From Acheta domesticus (taxonomy: Eukaryota > Arthropoda > Insecta > Orthoptera > Gryllidae), in assembly GCA_031308135.1 (NCBI GenBank), contig JAHLJT010008756.1, forward strand, positions 107,660,453 through 107,724,452: DNA of 64,000 nucleotides. The letters run 5' to 3'. This document shows, one piece after another, positions 1 through 10,906 of this stretch (position 1 is the first letter of the stretch; each line of letters begins with the position of its first letter). The notes beneath the pieces are model-generated. The model searched no databases. It was not told the DNA's origin and saw nothing but the letters and a program-made list of their open reading frames with translations. The translations under genes were made by a program, and so were the position numbers.

Positions 1-1080
1 TACAAGCTGTTTTTGTGTGGCAACACAAGTTACATTAACATGTATACTTCAGGTCTTAGAGTAATTTTTCAGTAATTGATTTTAGGTGAAAATAATAAAA
101 TATTCTATGGACAATGTTTCCTCATGTTTCAGGCTTTTCTTGCTGTCTTGAAGCTTACATAATGTAATTGTACTGCAAATAGCGGTCGACATGATTGAAA
201 ACAATTGACAGAAATGATAAAGAAGATGTTTTTGGGCTTCCTTGAGGTGGCTTCTTGGCCTGAAATGTGACAGTTTGTAAATCTTGTTTGACATGATTGG
301 ATCAGAGATTCCACAAGCATTAGAGCCAACTTGTATGATTCCAATTGTCTTGGACCTGGTTAACCAGACGTCTTCTTTTATCTGGACACAACCTCATTTT
401 CGTACTTTGGTGCGGGGTTCGGCCGCTTTTTTTAAACTCACGAAATGTCCTCGTTTTTTAAATTTGCTCGACCGAGAGCACGATATTTTGAAATTATTTG
501 TTTTGATTCCTGTTTACACTCATTTGCTTGTAGGTGGCACCACTATCAGCGGAATATTTTCTCTTCACTGTGCAAATTCACAGGTTCATTCTGGCCGAGG
601 TCGTAGGGGTTTTGTGAACTGATGGTGATTTTGTCAATGAAGGATACACTAGCAATTTTTTGTTCATCTAGACATACGCTTGTTAAAGGTAGTATTTTGT
701 GATAGTATCAAAATGACAAAGAGAAAATGCGTTTAACGATGCCATACCGAATATGTAAATCCTGCATCCTGCATTCAGATTTGGGAAGAAAAGAATCTGA
801 AGCTTGAAGCAAAGTTTGTGTAGCTGGAACCTACGTCTCTATTTCAAATAAAGGTATTTTAGTGTTTGTACGTATCAATACTTTATTACATCTAACAATC
901 TATCAAAAAAGTTCCATAAAAGTATAATGTAACATCGATTGAGACACAATGTGTCCAATGTGTCACTTATTACATTATTATTTAATATATAATGGACTGC
1001 CTTCATTTTTCACAAAATGTTCTTTTGTAAGCCCTTGTTCTCCTTTTCATCGAAGAGCAACTGGTCACTCTATCTTCCAC
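1..1080. other. AT-rich sequence, no gene recognised
   Basis: Both strands carry only short open frames that look like chance. No splice-bounded exon, terminal repeat or known protein signature was seen. Confidence 0.5.
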
Positions 1081-1084
1081 TGCA

Positions 1085-1425
1085 GTCTCCGACATGGCCG
1101 CCTTCCATCGCCCATCGCCACCCCCGCCGCCGCCCCACACCCCCTCCCCGGCAGCAACGCCGCATTACGAGCGCGGCGGCGCGCGTTATCGTGCTCACGC
1201 GGGCGAGCGGCCGCGGGCGGGGCGGGGCGGGGCGGGGCGGTCGCGCACGACGCGTCGTCCCGGCGGAGGGATATTTTCCATCGCTCCGCGTCATGGTGCC
1301 GCGTAACGAATGGCTTTATGCAGATGCAGCCAGATGAAACGAAAACACGCGCATGCCCCGCACTCACTGCGCCCGCCACTGCCGCCACCGCCTCCGTCGC
1401 CGCCGCACGGAGAGCCATCGACGAT
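1085..1425. promoter_or_regulatory. CpG island with G-quadruplex-prone tract
   Basis: The sequence changes abruptly from AT-rich to strongly GC-rich with dense CpG. Around 1209-1240 there are at least four consecutive runs of three or four G separated by single C residues, which could form a G-quadruplex on the plus strand. Several overlapping open frames cross the island on both strands, but they are arginine, alanine and proline rich and reflect base composition. It could be a promoter or first exon of an unseen gene; no downstream exon was identified. Confidence 0.55.
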
Positions 1426-1682
1426 TGACGGTTGTGCTTGGAGCTCACAATCACGAGACTTCACAAATTAATTTTTTTGTTTGCTCTACATTCAAACCCA
1501 TATTAAGAAGTTTATAATTAGAGTCCGGAAGATTGGCAAAATGCATTTTTATTATCCTCCCAATTTTTAAACTTTAACAATAGAAATCAGTTGAAGGAAT
1601 TAATTGCACTTCTGGTATTGTATTAAAATATTTTGTCATTTTAGCCTATTTTAATTTCAGATGAATTTTGGAGTTTTTCTCA

Positions 1683-3400
1683 TTTTTACTTTCCCGTATA
1701 CATACGTATATACAGAGTAATACACTCAGTAAAGGGAACGTTATATAATGCTGCACAAAAAAAAAAAACGCAGAATTTTCAGCAGAAAAAAATAATTGCC
1801 GGGCTCTGATAACGAAAATATGGATAAATACATTAAGGGGAAAAATCGCTATTAAGGGGGAAAATCGAATTAAGGGGGAAAATCGCTGTTTTCCGGCGCA
1901 CGATTATACAACTTTCTCTTCTTACGAAGTGTTCGTAAGGCGAGAAAGTAAAAAACATAACACGTGGTGTTGCCTAAATCCCTTTTTTTGAGGGGTCCTT
2001 GATACCGAAAAAACAATTGAAAGCAAAACGTCCGTCTGTCCGTCTGTGAACACCACCTAACTATGCGCCTAAACCATGCGTACCATTTATTCCAAGTTGA
2101 ACAAACCCCTGTCCATCTGACTCGAGTCGAAGCTTTGAGATTTTGAAAAACATTCTTCAAAATTAGGGGTTACATCACGTGAAACTCCCTGGGCATTTTC
2201 AAAATTCTCTCAAAAGCGACTCCAATTTGTTTTTAATTTCTTGTAAAAATAAAGTGAAATACACTTAAAAAGGTAGCATAGGCCATTTTCACTATTAACT
2301 CAGAAGTTTCGATAATTGCAAAAGATTGAAATTCTATCGGACTCTTCCTACAACTACAAAATTCAAGATAGATATTTTTCCTTCAAATAAAATTTGTTCG
2401 CCATAGTGAGTTCTTTTATCAAGGTCATGTACATTTTTGCAAAAATTTTAATAATTTTCGTGCAATTTTGCGTGCAATATGTGTAATTAGAAAAAAAAAT
2501 ACAAAAACAAGACTTTCTCAAAAACGGCTTTCTCGACACTTTTGGTAAGGATAGTGCATAATATACTCTATGAGATGACGTAAACGTAATGTTGCTAGTA
2601 TTCTTTTGTTATTTTAAACATTACAAAAATGTAATTTTTTTACTTGTCTCTCACGACATTGATATTTCCCTTAGCAGCAATTTGTTCACATTATTGTAGT
2701 TACGAGTAAACGTTCTTTAAATATTGTCAAGTAACGTTTCTCGAAAACTTTACCGTTTTCTGTGGAAACCAGTTCAAAATTCTCCAGTTTCAGAAACAGT
2801 CAAACGTCATTTTCTCATAAATGGCTACATTTTTTTTCAAACTTTTCGAACGGACAGTGGTAATTGCATTCTTTGACACGACGTAAAGTTCATTTTGGGG
2901 TATGTTTTTGTTTTTTCAAAAATTACACAAATGTATTTTTTTAAGATCACACAGTTAATATGCACATTTCTTGCAATTTGAAAACACTATTGTATTTGTG
3001 AGTGTAAGTGCTTCAAATGACTTTGAATGAAGGTTTTCGAGAATTCAAAACCTTTTTGTGAAAAAGAGCTTCAAATTTGAATTTACAGTAGAGCTTAATT
3101 ACAGTAGAGCTAATTACCAGTAAAACCTCGTCCGAAATGTAAATTTTCTTTGAAGAACTTGGAGCCGTTTTTAAGAAAATGGCGTTGATGCGCTATTGTA
3201 AATAAGCAATTTAAAGCTCTTTTTTACAGGAATCTTTGTTTACGAAAAAATTCGTTAGAAGTCATTTGAAACACTAACTCACAAATATATTAGTGTTTAC
3301 AAATTGCTTGAATATGTGCATATCAACGGCGTGAGAGATCTTTCAAAGTAAATTTTAGAGCTATAATGAAAATGTGATCATTTTAATTATTATTTTATGC
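1683..3400 (+). repeat. Family R, composite copy
   Basis: A subfamily-B head (imperfect palindrome, about 1685-1760, beginning ACTTTCCCGTATAC) is followed at 1908-1950 by a subfamily-A head (CTTACGAA-GTG-TTCGTAAG). The body then contains the CGTCCGTCTGTCCGTCTG tract near 2028 and repeated modules containing CTCAAAAACGG or variants. The last part, about 3110-3370, runs in the opposite orientation and pairs with 2942-3090, making a fold-back. No open frame of note is present. Other copies are listed separately. Confidence 0.75.
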
Positions 3401-3920
3401 AATAACAATTATAAAACAGTAATATTGCATTACATTAACAATTGTTTACCTACCTTTTTGCACCCCTATATTTGCCATAATAAATGTCTTTTTGCGTGCC
3501 TTTAGCCAAAGCCATTTCCCTTTTCATCGGTTATGATGTGTTTACGAGATCAATATTCTTATTTTAATGTAGATATTTTAATAAAGTAAATGCCTTTGTG
3601 CCTGCTTATTTTAGGTAAAATAAATGACTGAACTTCCGGGCTCTATTTATAACTATAGACAAAATAGTCGACCCTGTGGCCGAAATCGCTATGTCGAAAT
3701 GCCTATATGTGTGTGTGCCTTCCTTTCACCCCTCACGATCATCATCATTTCATCTTCCATACCGCCAGGGCTAACGACCCTGGAAGGTAAAAATGGGATT
3801 CAGGATTCAGCTAAATTCTGATCCCCCCAAATGATGTTTCATGCCCTGCCTCCGAGATAATGTTTCTGAGCCTCGGTAAACGCAGTATGCCTGTAAACGT
3901 GACCAAAGGCGGCCTATACG

Positions 3921-3978
<58 letters not shown>

Positions 3979-4740
3979 CAACAACCCGCCCCTCCAAGGT
4001 AACTGGAGGGGAGAAAATTGAATAATAACAACAACCACCTAAGGAGCATACCACATTGTATTTGGTGGTGGAACTTGAGTTCCCCCACGAGCCTGAGAGC
4101 TATATCAGTGGTAGCACGTTTATTTTAATCAGGTGAGTAATGTCATGGTGGGGATGAGTTATTTTCCGAATTTAAATCAGTTGTCATTGGTATTAGAAAT
4201 TTTAGTGAAAGTGCAGATTTTTGAAAGTTGGTACTGGGATATACATTTAATCATCTGGCGACGCTGGGCAGTAGTGGTATCCGTCTCCCCCCCTGGCCTT
4301 CAGGCGGGCGGAAGAACGTGGCGCGTTTGTTTCGCAAAAAAGGTCAGATAACGGCTTTCAAAAATACTGCCGCGCCCGGCGCTCCAGAGGGATTGTGTGC
4401 ACACGTCACGTCCCGCAGAAGTTGACGCGATTCAATGAACCCAGGGAGTTGGAGCGAGCAACGGTGTGGGTTTTGATTGGACTGCGTTCACGATTTATAA
4501 CGGTGACAGTTGTCCTGCATTTGAAAGGTTTTTCTTTCACCTCACTCACTTTTTTATGTCTATCGTGTTCTCATATTGCGTATCAGAGGGGAAAAGCTGA
4601 ATTTTCTATTTTTTTCAGGAATTTGAATTATTTACAATCATTAGTTTAAATTGTTTTTTTAACGAAGTCATAAAACTTTGTGTTCTTTATGCATCGACTC
4701 ATTTGTTTTTTGTCTTTTTTTGTCGCAACATCTTATATTC
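3401..4740. other. Unassigned sequence around an (AAT)n repeat
   Basis: Apart from the microsatellite, this stretch holds AT-rich sequence and a short GC-richer patch near 4250-4430. Leucine and tyrosine homopolymer frames on the minus strand near 3811-4088 are translations of the microsatellite. No gene was recognised. Confidence 0.4.
3923..3986. repeat. (AAT)n then (CAA)n microsatellite
   Basis: About 17 AAT units at 3923-3974 are followed directly by about four CAA units. Confidence 0.95.
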
Positions 4741-4984
4741 AATTTTGGGAGGTGCCTTACATCAAGCCCCTGGGACATTTTCAAAATTAAAAAAAATGGC
4801 TCCAACAATTTTAAATAAAGTTTGCTGTTGGATAGTCTGAACAACGTTTAAGAGAACGGCGCAGATATCATGTTGGTTGAAAAATCTACGTTTTCGAAAA
4901 TTCAAGAAGTTCACATTTTTTGGCGTCTTCCTACAACTACAATTACGAAGATAGTACAATTTTTTTCTTAATAAAATGTGTTCA

Positions 4985-5383
4985 CGAAAAATGATATCTG
5001 GAAGTACTTGTATGGAAAAATGAAAACCAAGTGGAGCGAAGATTGGAAAATTTATAAGGCTAGTAGTATTCATGAGAAGATAAAAAACTTCTACAACCTG
5101 CAAACTTCAAAAAAACTGTGCCGCAAAGATCAAGTTACAATCACCAGAATTAGATCAGAACACACGAGGCTCTCACCTCTACCTGATAAACAAGAATACT
5201 CCCCCAATTTGTAATATATGTAATGAACAAATAACAATAATATATATTATTCAGGAATGTCCTATGTACAATCAATCCCGCCAATCAATCTTACAGAACT
5301 TTAATTCTGACGCTTTACTTTATTCAAACTCCCTACAAGAAAAAATTTTAAAATTTTGTAAATTAGTTAATGTCGAACTGTAA
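4985..5383 (+). pseudogene. C-terminal end of LINE ORF2 (RNase H-proximal region), frameshifted
   Basis: One frame gives VTITRIRSEHTRLS near 5130-5170. After a single-frame shift near 5170 the reading continues as LYLINKNTPPICNICNEQ, then IQECPMYN, and reaches a stop at about 5383. The pattern TRLRxxHxRLxxxYL...PxCxxC...HIxxECPxY is characteristic of the C-terminal end of many I, R1 and Jockey-type LINE proteins. Only the last ~130 residues are present. The frameshift makes it non-functional. The clade cannot be fixed from this fragment. Confidence 0.75.
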
Positions 5384-5654
5384 AACAAACTGTAATATTG
5401 TTTTTAAGCATACGTACTGTGTAAATTATCACATGAAGTAAAATATTTCCAACCCTTGGTATAACATAAACTGTAATGTTTCAATATTCACTGAACAAAA
5501 ATGGATAATTGTAAAAAAAATTTAAAAAATGTAACCATGCTGTGTAAACTTACAGAACTTGGTAAACGTAATGTATGTACCTTATTGTAAAATTACAGTA
5601 TAGTCGCTAATAACCTAGCAGTTGATGCGACTATAAATAAATAAATATAAAAAG
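4985..5654 (+). mobile_element. 5'-truncated non-LTR retrotransposon (LINE) insertion
   Basis: The insertion is bounded by a 12-bp direct repeat, AAAATGTGTTCA, at 4973-4984 and 5655-5666. It ends in a short A-rich TAAATAAATAAATA-type tail near 5630-5650. The coding part covers about 4985-5383 and the rest is 3' untranslated sequence. Truncation at the 5' end and a simple A-rich tail are what target-primed reverse transcription produces. It lies in a copy of family R, so R was already present when it landed. Confidence 0.8.
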
Positions 5655-5945
5655 AAAATGTGTTCATCAAAACAGATCTTCAAATAAGTCCATGTTTGAT
5701 TTTTCAAGAACACACACTTTTGCGAAATTTTATGTCAAACATAGAAAACAACATTTTATTTTCTTTAAACCATTTTTTCCTTAAAACCGCCCAACATTTT
5801 TGGATTAAGGATTGAGAACTTAGAATAGCATAAAGATAGATTAAGAGAATGGCGCAGGCTTCATGTTCGTTGAAATGTCTGATTTTGCAAAAATTTAAAA
5901 AAATTTAAAAAAATCGGGCTCTTCCTACAACTACAATTGTGAAGA

Positions 5946-7030
5946 TACATTTTTTACTTTTCCGCCTTACGAATACTTCGTAAGAAGAGAAAGATATGTA
6001 ATCGTGTGCCGGAAAACGGCTAATTTTTGCCAGAAAAAACTCTTATAGCTGGAGTCTGGTGAGGAAAAAGTGGATAAAACATGTTGCTACATTTAGGGGG
6101 AAAAATGCTCTAACTCGTGGTGTAGTCAAAATCCATATTTTGTTGCTTCTTGATACTGCAAAATCAATTGACGGCAAAACGCCCGTCTGTCCGTCTGTCC
6201 GTCCGTCTGTCCTTCTGTCCCTCTGTCCGTCTGTCCGTCTGTCCATCTGTGGTCAACGCTAGCGTCTAAGCTGTTCAGCCAATTTTCTTCAAAATTGATA
6301 TTCCTCGATCGTTTTTACTCGTCTCAATCCCTCTGCAATTTGAAACCGATATTTTATTATTTGGGGGTTCTTTACATGAAGTCCCTTGGAGATTTTCAAT
6401 GTTAAAAGAAAATGGCTCCAAACTTTTTGATTATATTTTCTTGTTCAATAGTGCAAAGGACGTTTAAAGGGAATGATGTAGGTATCATTTTCGTTGATAC
6501 CACAATTTTTCGAAAATTGCAAAAAAAAACCTATTCAAAAACTGCAAAATTGAAGATAGAGATTTTTACCTCAAAAAGTCGGTTGTACAAAATTTGCATT
6601 TTAAATAAGGTCATGTGCCATTTTTTGAAAAAACGAGTAGTTTTTGCGAAAATTGCAAATCAAATTTACAAAACAAAATGTTTCTCAAAAACCGCTCCAA
6701 AGTTTTTCTTTAAATTTTTTTCATTTATGTAATGAGGGACGATAAAAATATGGACTTGGTCCTACTTCTGGAAAATACTTGGTTTTTTGAAACTTGCAAA
6801 AATATATTTTCAAAACTGCCAAATTGTAGATAGCGATTTTTACTTCAGACAAAGTCTCTTGTAAAAATATTAGCTATTTAAAAAAGTTTATGTAGAATTT
6901 TCTGAAAAAACGAGTAGTTTTTGCGTAATTTTCTTTCCAATTACAAAAAGAAATTTCTCAATAACCGCTCCATATTTTTTCTTTAAATTTTCTCCACGTG
7001 TCTAATAAGGGACGATAAATAAATACATAA
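5946..7030 (+). repeat. Family R, subfamily A, forward copy (left arm of a large inverted pair)
   Basis: The copy starts with the head palindrome CTTACGAA-TAC-TTCGTAAG (about 5964-5982). Next come GTAATCGTGTGCCGGAAAAC and an expanded (GTCC/GTCT)n tract. It ends near TAAGGGACGATAAATAAATA. The same sequence occurs in reverse at 8375-9080. This arm is longer because it has one extra internal module of roughly 0.27 kb: ACCGCTCCA recurs near 6694 and 6965. Confidence 0.8.
6178..6252 (+). repeat. (GTCC/GTCT)n tetranucleotide tract
   Basis: This is an expanded and degenerate run of GTCTGTCC units. All other full-length family R copies have a shorter tract at the same place, so the expansion is local to this copy. 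Confidence 0.9.
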
Positions 7031-7031
7031 A

Positions 7032-7235
7032 CTAGAGGTGCTATAGAATGGCACAGACTTTCTACTCACAGATATGAGCTAATTATCACAGAAAACGCTT
7101 GAGTTTTCGACAAACTTTACTTGACACTATTTAAAGCACATGTACTCATTAATATAATAATATGAAAAAATCGCCGTTATTACATATACTAACGAAGTTG
7201 GGAGACGAGTAAAACCTAGTGGTGCTTCCAACGCA
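7032..7235 (-). repeat. Two Helitron-like 3' end motifs with a short family R body piece
   Basis: On the minus strand the motif at 7053-7032 reads GTGCCATTCTATAGCAC, two bases, CTAG, then T. At 7236-7216 there is GTGC...GCAC, CA, CTAG, this time followed by G. Both match the pattern hairpin-CWCTAG found at eight sites in the window. Between them lies reverse-oriented family R sequence (GAAAACGCTTGAGTTTTCG and following). Confidence 0.55.
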
Positions 7236-7337
7236 CATACTTCCTCGCTCTGCTTCTTTACGGTCCTTATCCACTACTTCATAAACCAGCAAAAGTGTAT
7301 TATACAAGCAAACGTTTTCCGTACCGAGACCCGACAT

Positions 7338-7405
7338 CCGAAATACTATCCACTACGTCAACGAACCGGCACTTATACCACTACGCCACACCAACACCGC
7401 CTGTG
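7338..7405 (-). repeat. tRNA-like (SINE head) sequence
   Basis: On the minus strand TGGCGTAGTGGTATAAGTGC resembles an internal A box. A weaker B-box-like GGTTCG or CGGGTCTCG follows. It does not fold as a full tRNA and is probably a decayed SINE head. Confidence 0.3.
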
Positions 7406-7580
7406 TCAAACAGAGCCATGAAAGAATAGAACCAACCTACAAAATGGTAAATGCATGATTAAGAAACAATTGATACGATGGTATATACGCTTTACAAATA
7501 AAAGGAGAGAAGTAAAAAATTGTTAAAAGTTAAAAATTTGAACAAATATATACAGACATTTCCAGTACATTTATCGCAAT

Positions 7581-7688
7581 TACTTATATTTTAGTCAAAA
7601 CGTAATTGTATCGATTTTATCATTAGGAACCGGTAATTTTCAACATGCGAAAAACATGTCTTTCAAACAACCCCAAAAAAGGCAGCGA
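7581..7688 (+). repeat. Direct repeat, copy 1
   Basis: About 108 bp starting TACTTATATTTTAGTCAAAA and ending near the GGCA that follows AAAAACATGTCTTTCAAAC. It is repeated in the same orientation at 8174-8283 with few differences. Confidence 0.85.
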
Positions 7689-7695
7689 TGAACCC

Positions 7696-7740
7696 ATTTC
7701 TTTCTAGCCTTACGAAGTATTCGTAAGGCTAGAAAGAAAT
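7696..7740. repeat. Perfect 21-bp inverted repeat (hairpin) with 3-nt loop
   Basis: The arms at 7696-7716 and 7720-7740 are exact reverse complements around GTA. The core CTTACGAAGTATTCGTAAG is the subfamily-A head palindrome of family R, here standing alone without its body. Confidence 0.9.
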
Positions 7741-8077
7741 AATAATTTCGGAACCGTTAGGGATTGTAAGTTTGTCGCATGCGTACTGGATATAATGTTT
7801 TACAATTTAACGTTAAAATACTCATATTTTACTTAAATTGGTTCATACAGATGTATACTAGACAACGGTTGATTTGACATGACATACGCTTCAAAAATCG
7901 AATAACAGAGTTGAAAAATTGTTTAAAAGATGCAGCTAGGGAAAACACAGGCAAGTCCAGTCCTATTTATCTGCATTGATTCTATTCGTGAGTAGAAGTA
8001 CTTCAAATGATTTTCAAAAAAGTATCTACACTCTTCAATGTTTTTTCCTGCAACATCACATTCATCAAATTAAAATC

Positions 8078-8165
8078 CCCCTCGGGGGATCGAACTCGGC
8101 ACCTTCCTTATTGAAGATCTCAACCCCAACGTTCATTAACCAACCGCGCCACGATAGCCACATGT
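8078..8165 (-). repeat. tRNA-derived SINE head
   Basis: On the minus strand TGGCGCGGTTGGTTAATG matches an RNA polymerase III A box and GAGTTCGATCCCC matches a B box at suitable spacing. No complete acceptor stem pairs, so this is a SINE or tRNA pseudogene and not a functional tRNA. Confidence 0.5.
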
Positions 8166-8173
8166 AGACCGAA

Positions 8174-8283
8174 TACTTATATTTTAGTCAAAACGTAATT
8201 GTATCAGTTCTATCATTAGGAAGCCGGTAATTGTCAACATGCGAAAAACATGTCTTTCAAACGTGACCAAGAAAGGCAACGGA
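8174..8283 (+). repeat. Direct repeat, copy 2
   Basis: Second copy of the 7581-7688 repeat, about 590 bp downstream. It contains the same ACATGCGAAAAACATGTC block. Confidence 0.85.
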
Positions 8284-8350
8284 GAACGGCTTACTCCAAA
8301 TAATTTATCCGCTGATCGCCATTTGAAAAATAACTACTGCGAGAACGTAT

Positions 8351-8374
8351 GTGCTATTCTATAGCACCACTAGT
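8351..8374 (+). repeat. Helitron-like 3' end motif (best example)
   Basis: GTGCTAT-TCT-ATAGCAC forms a perfect 7-bp hairpin and is followed by CA, CTAG and T. Helitrons end in a short hairpin followed by CTRR and insert between A and T. Here the flank immediately after CTAG is T. Confidence 0.55.
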
Positions 8375-9080
8375 TTATTTATATATTTACCGTCCCTTAT
8401 TACACACGTGCAGAAATTTTAAAGAAAAAAATTGGAGCGGTTTTTGAGAATTTTTTTGTAAATTTGAATCGCAATTTACGCAAAAACTACTCGTTTTTTC
8501 AAAAAAGGGTTCATGACCTTATTTCAAGTCCTAATTCTGTACAACCGACTTTGTCTGAGGCAAAAATCTCTATCTTTGATTTTGCAGTTTTTAAACAATT
8601 TTTTGCAATTTTAGAAAAATTGGGCCTATCAACGAAAATGATGGCTACGTCATTCCCTTCAACGTTCTTCGCACTATTCAACAACAAAATATAATCAAAA
8701 AATTTGGAGCCATTTTCTTTTAACTTAGAAAATCTCAAAATGGGCTTCATGTAAAGTACCCTCAAATACTAAAATATTGGTTTTAAATTCAAGAGGCCTT
8801 GAGACGAGTAAAAACAATCGGGGAATATCAATTTTGAAGAAAATCGGCCAAACTGTTTAGGTGCTAGCGTTGACCACAGACGGACAGACGGACGTTTTGC
8901 CGTCAATCGATTTTGCAGTATGAAGAAGCAACAAATCGTGGATTTTAACTACACCACGAGAAAGAGGATTTTTTTTCTTAATTTAGCAACAGGTTTTATC
9001 CACTTTTTTGTCACCAGACCCCTGCTATAAGAGTTTTCTGGCGAAAATTCCCCGTTTTCCGCCGCACGATTACATAACTT
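8375..9080 (-). repeat. Family R, subfamily A, reverse copy (right arm of the inverted pair)
   Basis: The reverse complement of this segment follows 5990-7030 closely from GTAATCGTGCGGCGGAAAAC through the GTCCGTCTG tract to TAATAAGGGACGGTAAATA. It lacks one internal module present in the left arm. It ends next to the 8351-8374 motif, just as the left arm ends next to the 7032-7053 motif. Confidence 0.8.
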
Positions 9081-9094
9081 AATAATTCAGGGTT

Positions 9095-9625
9095 AACCGT
9101 GAGAATAGGACCTCTGCCACCTTAAGTGTATTTATTCTATTCTCACAAGAAATTTAAATAAGAATTTGGAGCAGTTTTTGAGAAAATTTTGAAAATGTCA
9201 AGGGGGCTTCGTTTAAAGTACCCCGAAAAATTAATGAATGTTTTTCAAAATCGCAGAGCTTCGACTCAGGTTAGATGAACAGGGGTTGCTTGAATTTAGA
9301 AAAAATAGTAAGCTTAATTTAGGCGCTAGTGTTGTTCACATGCACCGGAGAAACCGACGGACAGACGTTTTGTTTTCAATTGGTTTTTCGGTAACAAGGA
9401 TCCACAAAACAGGGGTTTTGCTATACCACGTGTTAGGGGATTTTTGTCTTAATGTAGCAACTGGATTTATCCACTTTTTCGTTATCACGACCCGGCAACA
9501 AATTCTTTTCTTGCGTAAATTCGCCATTTTTTCGCTCAGCATTACGTAACTTTCCCTATACTACGTATATTACTCCGTATCTACGTACGTATACGTAAAA
9601 GTAAAAATGGAAGCTCCACGCTAAG
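9095..9625 (-). repeat. Family R, subfamily B, reverse copy
   Basis: It contains reverse-orientation R sequence: GAAAATGTCAAGGGGGCTT, an ACGGACAGACGTTTTG tract and a TGTAGCAACTGGATTTATCC stretch. The subfamily-B head is at about 9548-9605 (AACTTTCCCTATACTACGTA). The 103-residue open frame inside it is accidental. Confidence 0.7.
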
Positions 9626-9889
9626 AAGAACAGAAGATAACTGACGAAGACATGTCGACAAAAGACAAGAAAGAAGAAAGAATAAGAAGTGTAAAGTGTG
9701 AACAGAAAAAATAATAAACACTTTTAAAGTTTTATTAAATAGGGAGTCAAAAGTGAAAAGACACAAACAGTATAGAAGCAAATATTCTTTAATATTAGAT
9801 TCTTCTGATTATGTTTATATTTTTATTATGTCTATGTTTTTGTTATCATGATTTGGCTTATATTATGCTCGTATGAAATGTTCCTTCGA

Positions 9890-10180
9890 AATTATTGTGG
9901 CATCTGCGCACATGGTGCCACGATCCGCCGCTACGTGCGCTGCCGTCCGCAGGAGCAGCGCGACGCAGTCAGAGCGAACGCCACCACCGCGCCGTGGCCA
10001 CTACGAGTGCCAGCAGCGGCGCCGTCTACCGCCCGGAAGGGCCAGCCAGTGAGCCTTTCCGCTGGGGTCGGCTGAGCGCAGCAACCCGCCCAGCTACCCC
10101 TCCGTCCCCTAGGAGGAGCGATCAGCGTCCACCCCTTCGCCGCGGCGCTTTGTAAGCGGAGCGCCGCGCCACATCAGGCA
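9890..10180. promoter_or_regulatory. CpG island
   Basis: GC-rich, CpG-dense segment between AT-rich flanks. The plus strand has an initiator-like GGCAGTCAAG near 10179. Overlapping open frames here are compositional. No downstream exon was assigned. Confidence 0.5.
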
Positions 10181-10399
10181 GTCAAGATTGGGAGTCGAGT
10201 ACGAGTCATCGGAGTCCACCTGCTTATCCAGAGATTACGTCACTGCGCAGCGTCTGGATCTGAATCACGGCTTCTGGTATTACTATGCTTACGCAGACTG
10301 GACTGTTTCACCTCTTCTGGAGGGTACCTGGCTTGTATTTGAGGGATTTTTTATTTTGGAACTAAATTGTTCTAATTTGAAGTTGTCAAATTCTGATTT

Positions 10400-10906
10400 A
10401 GTATAGAACTATTATGTTCTTTCGAAAATGAATCACACAAGTTTTCTTCAATTTTATTTTTAATTTGTTCCGACAGAGTTCTCAATTATTCCAAATAGTT
10501 CTTTAGATGCCATGGCCGATTTCTCCAATATTTTTTACTCTTTTCAAAGAGAATGCATACATTTTCACTAAAATGCAATTATGTTGATGTTTTGCAGAAT
10601 ACATATACACAATATTATTTCTCTCCTTAAACGATAGTTTAAGTACTGCCGAAATTAACTTACTGGGTTATTTCAGTCTTCTTTGTTTTCCTGAGATACC
10701 GAGATGTGTGGTGTTCCTGCTTGTCTTTTACTTAATAACCTTAAGTTACGAAGTTAAGTGGAGTGTTATATGTTCACTACGGAACGCCCTTGAATATTTT
10801 TGAAAATTTATAGTTTGCTTTCCTCTGAGTAAATATCTATTGGAATAAGAATTTTTCACATATTTCTGAAAACTATTTTAAATAAATGTATATTTTAAAT
10901 TAAAAA
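10400..10906. other. AT-rich sequence; probable 3' UTR of the minus-strand gene
   Basis: Downstream of the minus-strand stop codon, the complement has an AATAAA polyadenylation signal at about 10459-10454. Nothing else was recognised. Confidence 0.35.

Larger units (their letters stand above)
4745..5935 (+). repeat. Family R copy split by a LINE insertion
   Basis: Sequence typical of the family R body (CCTACAACTACAA, then AAGATAG, then a TTCTTAATAAAATGTGTTCA-like stretch) runs to 4984. It resumes at 5655 after a 670-bp LINE fragment. The 12 bases at 4973-4984 are duplicated at 5655-5666. Confidence 0.75.

Noticed and set aside
949..1454. Overlapping Ala/Arg/Pro-rich frames of up to 159 residues
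   Set aside because: They lie in a CpG island where stop codons are rare on both strands; no recognisable protein family.
3807..4088. Poly-tyrosine and poly-leucine frames
   Set aside because: Direct translation of the (AAT)n microsatellite.
6178..6252. CRISPR-like short spaced repeat
   Set aside because: It is a tetranucleotide microsatellite without unique spacers in animal nuclear DNA.
8078..8165. Functional tRNA gene on the minus strand
   Set aside because: A and B boxes are present, but no complete acceptor and anticodon stems pair; a SINE head fits better.
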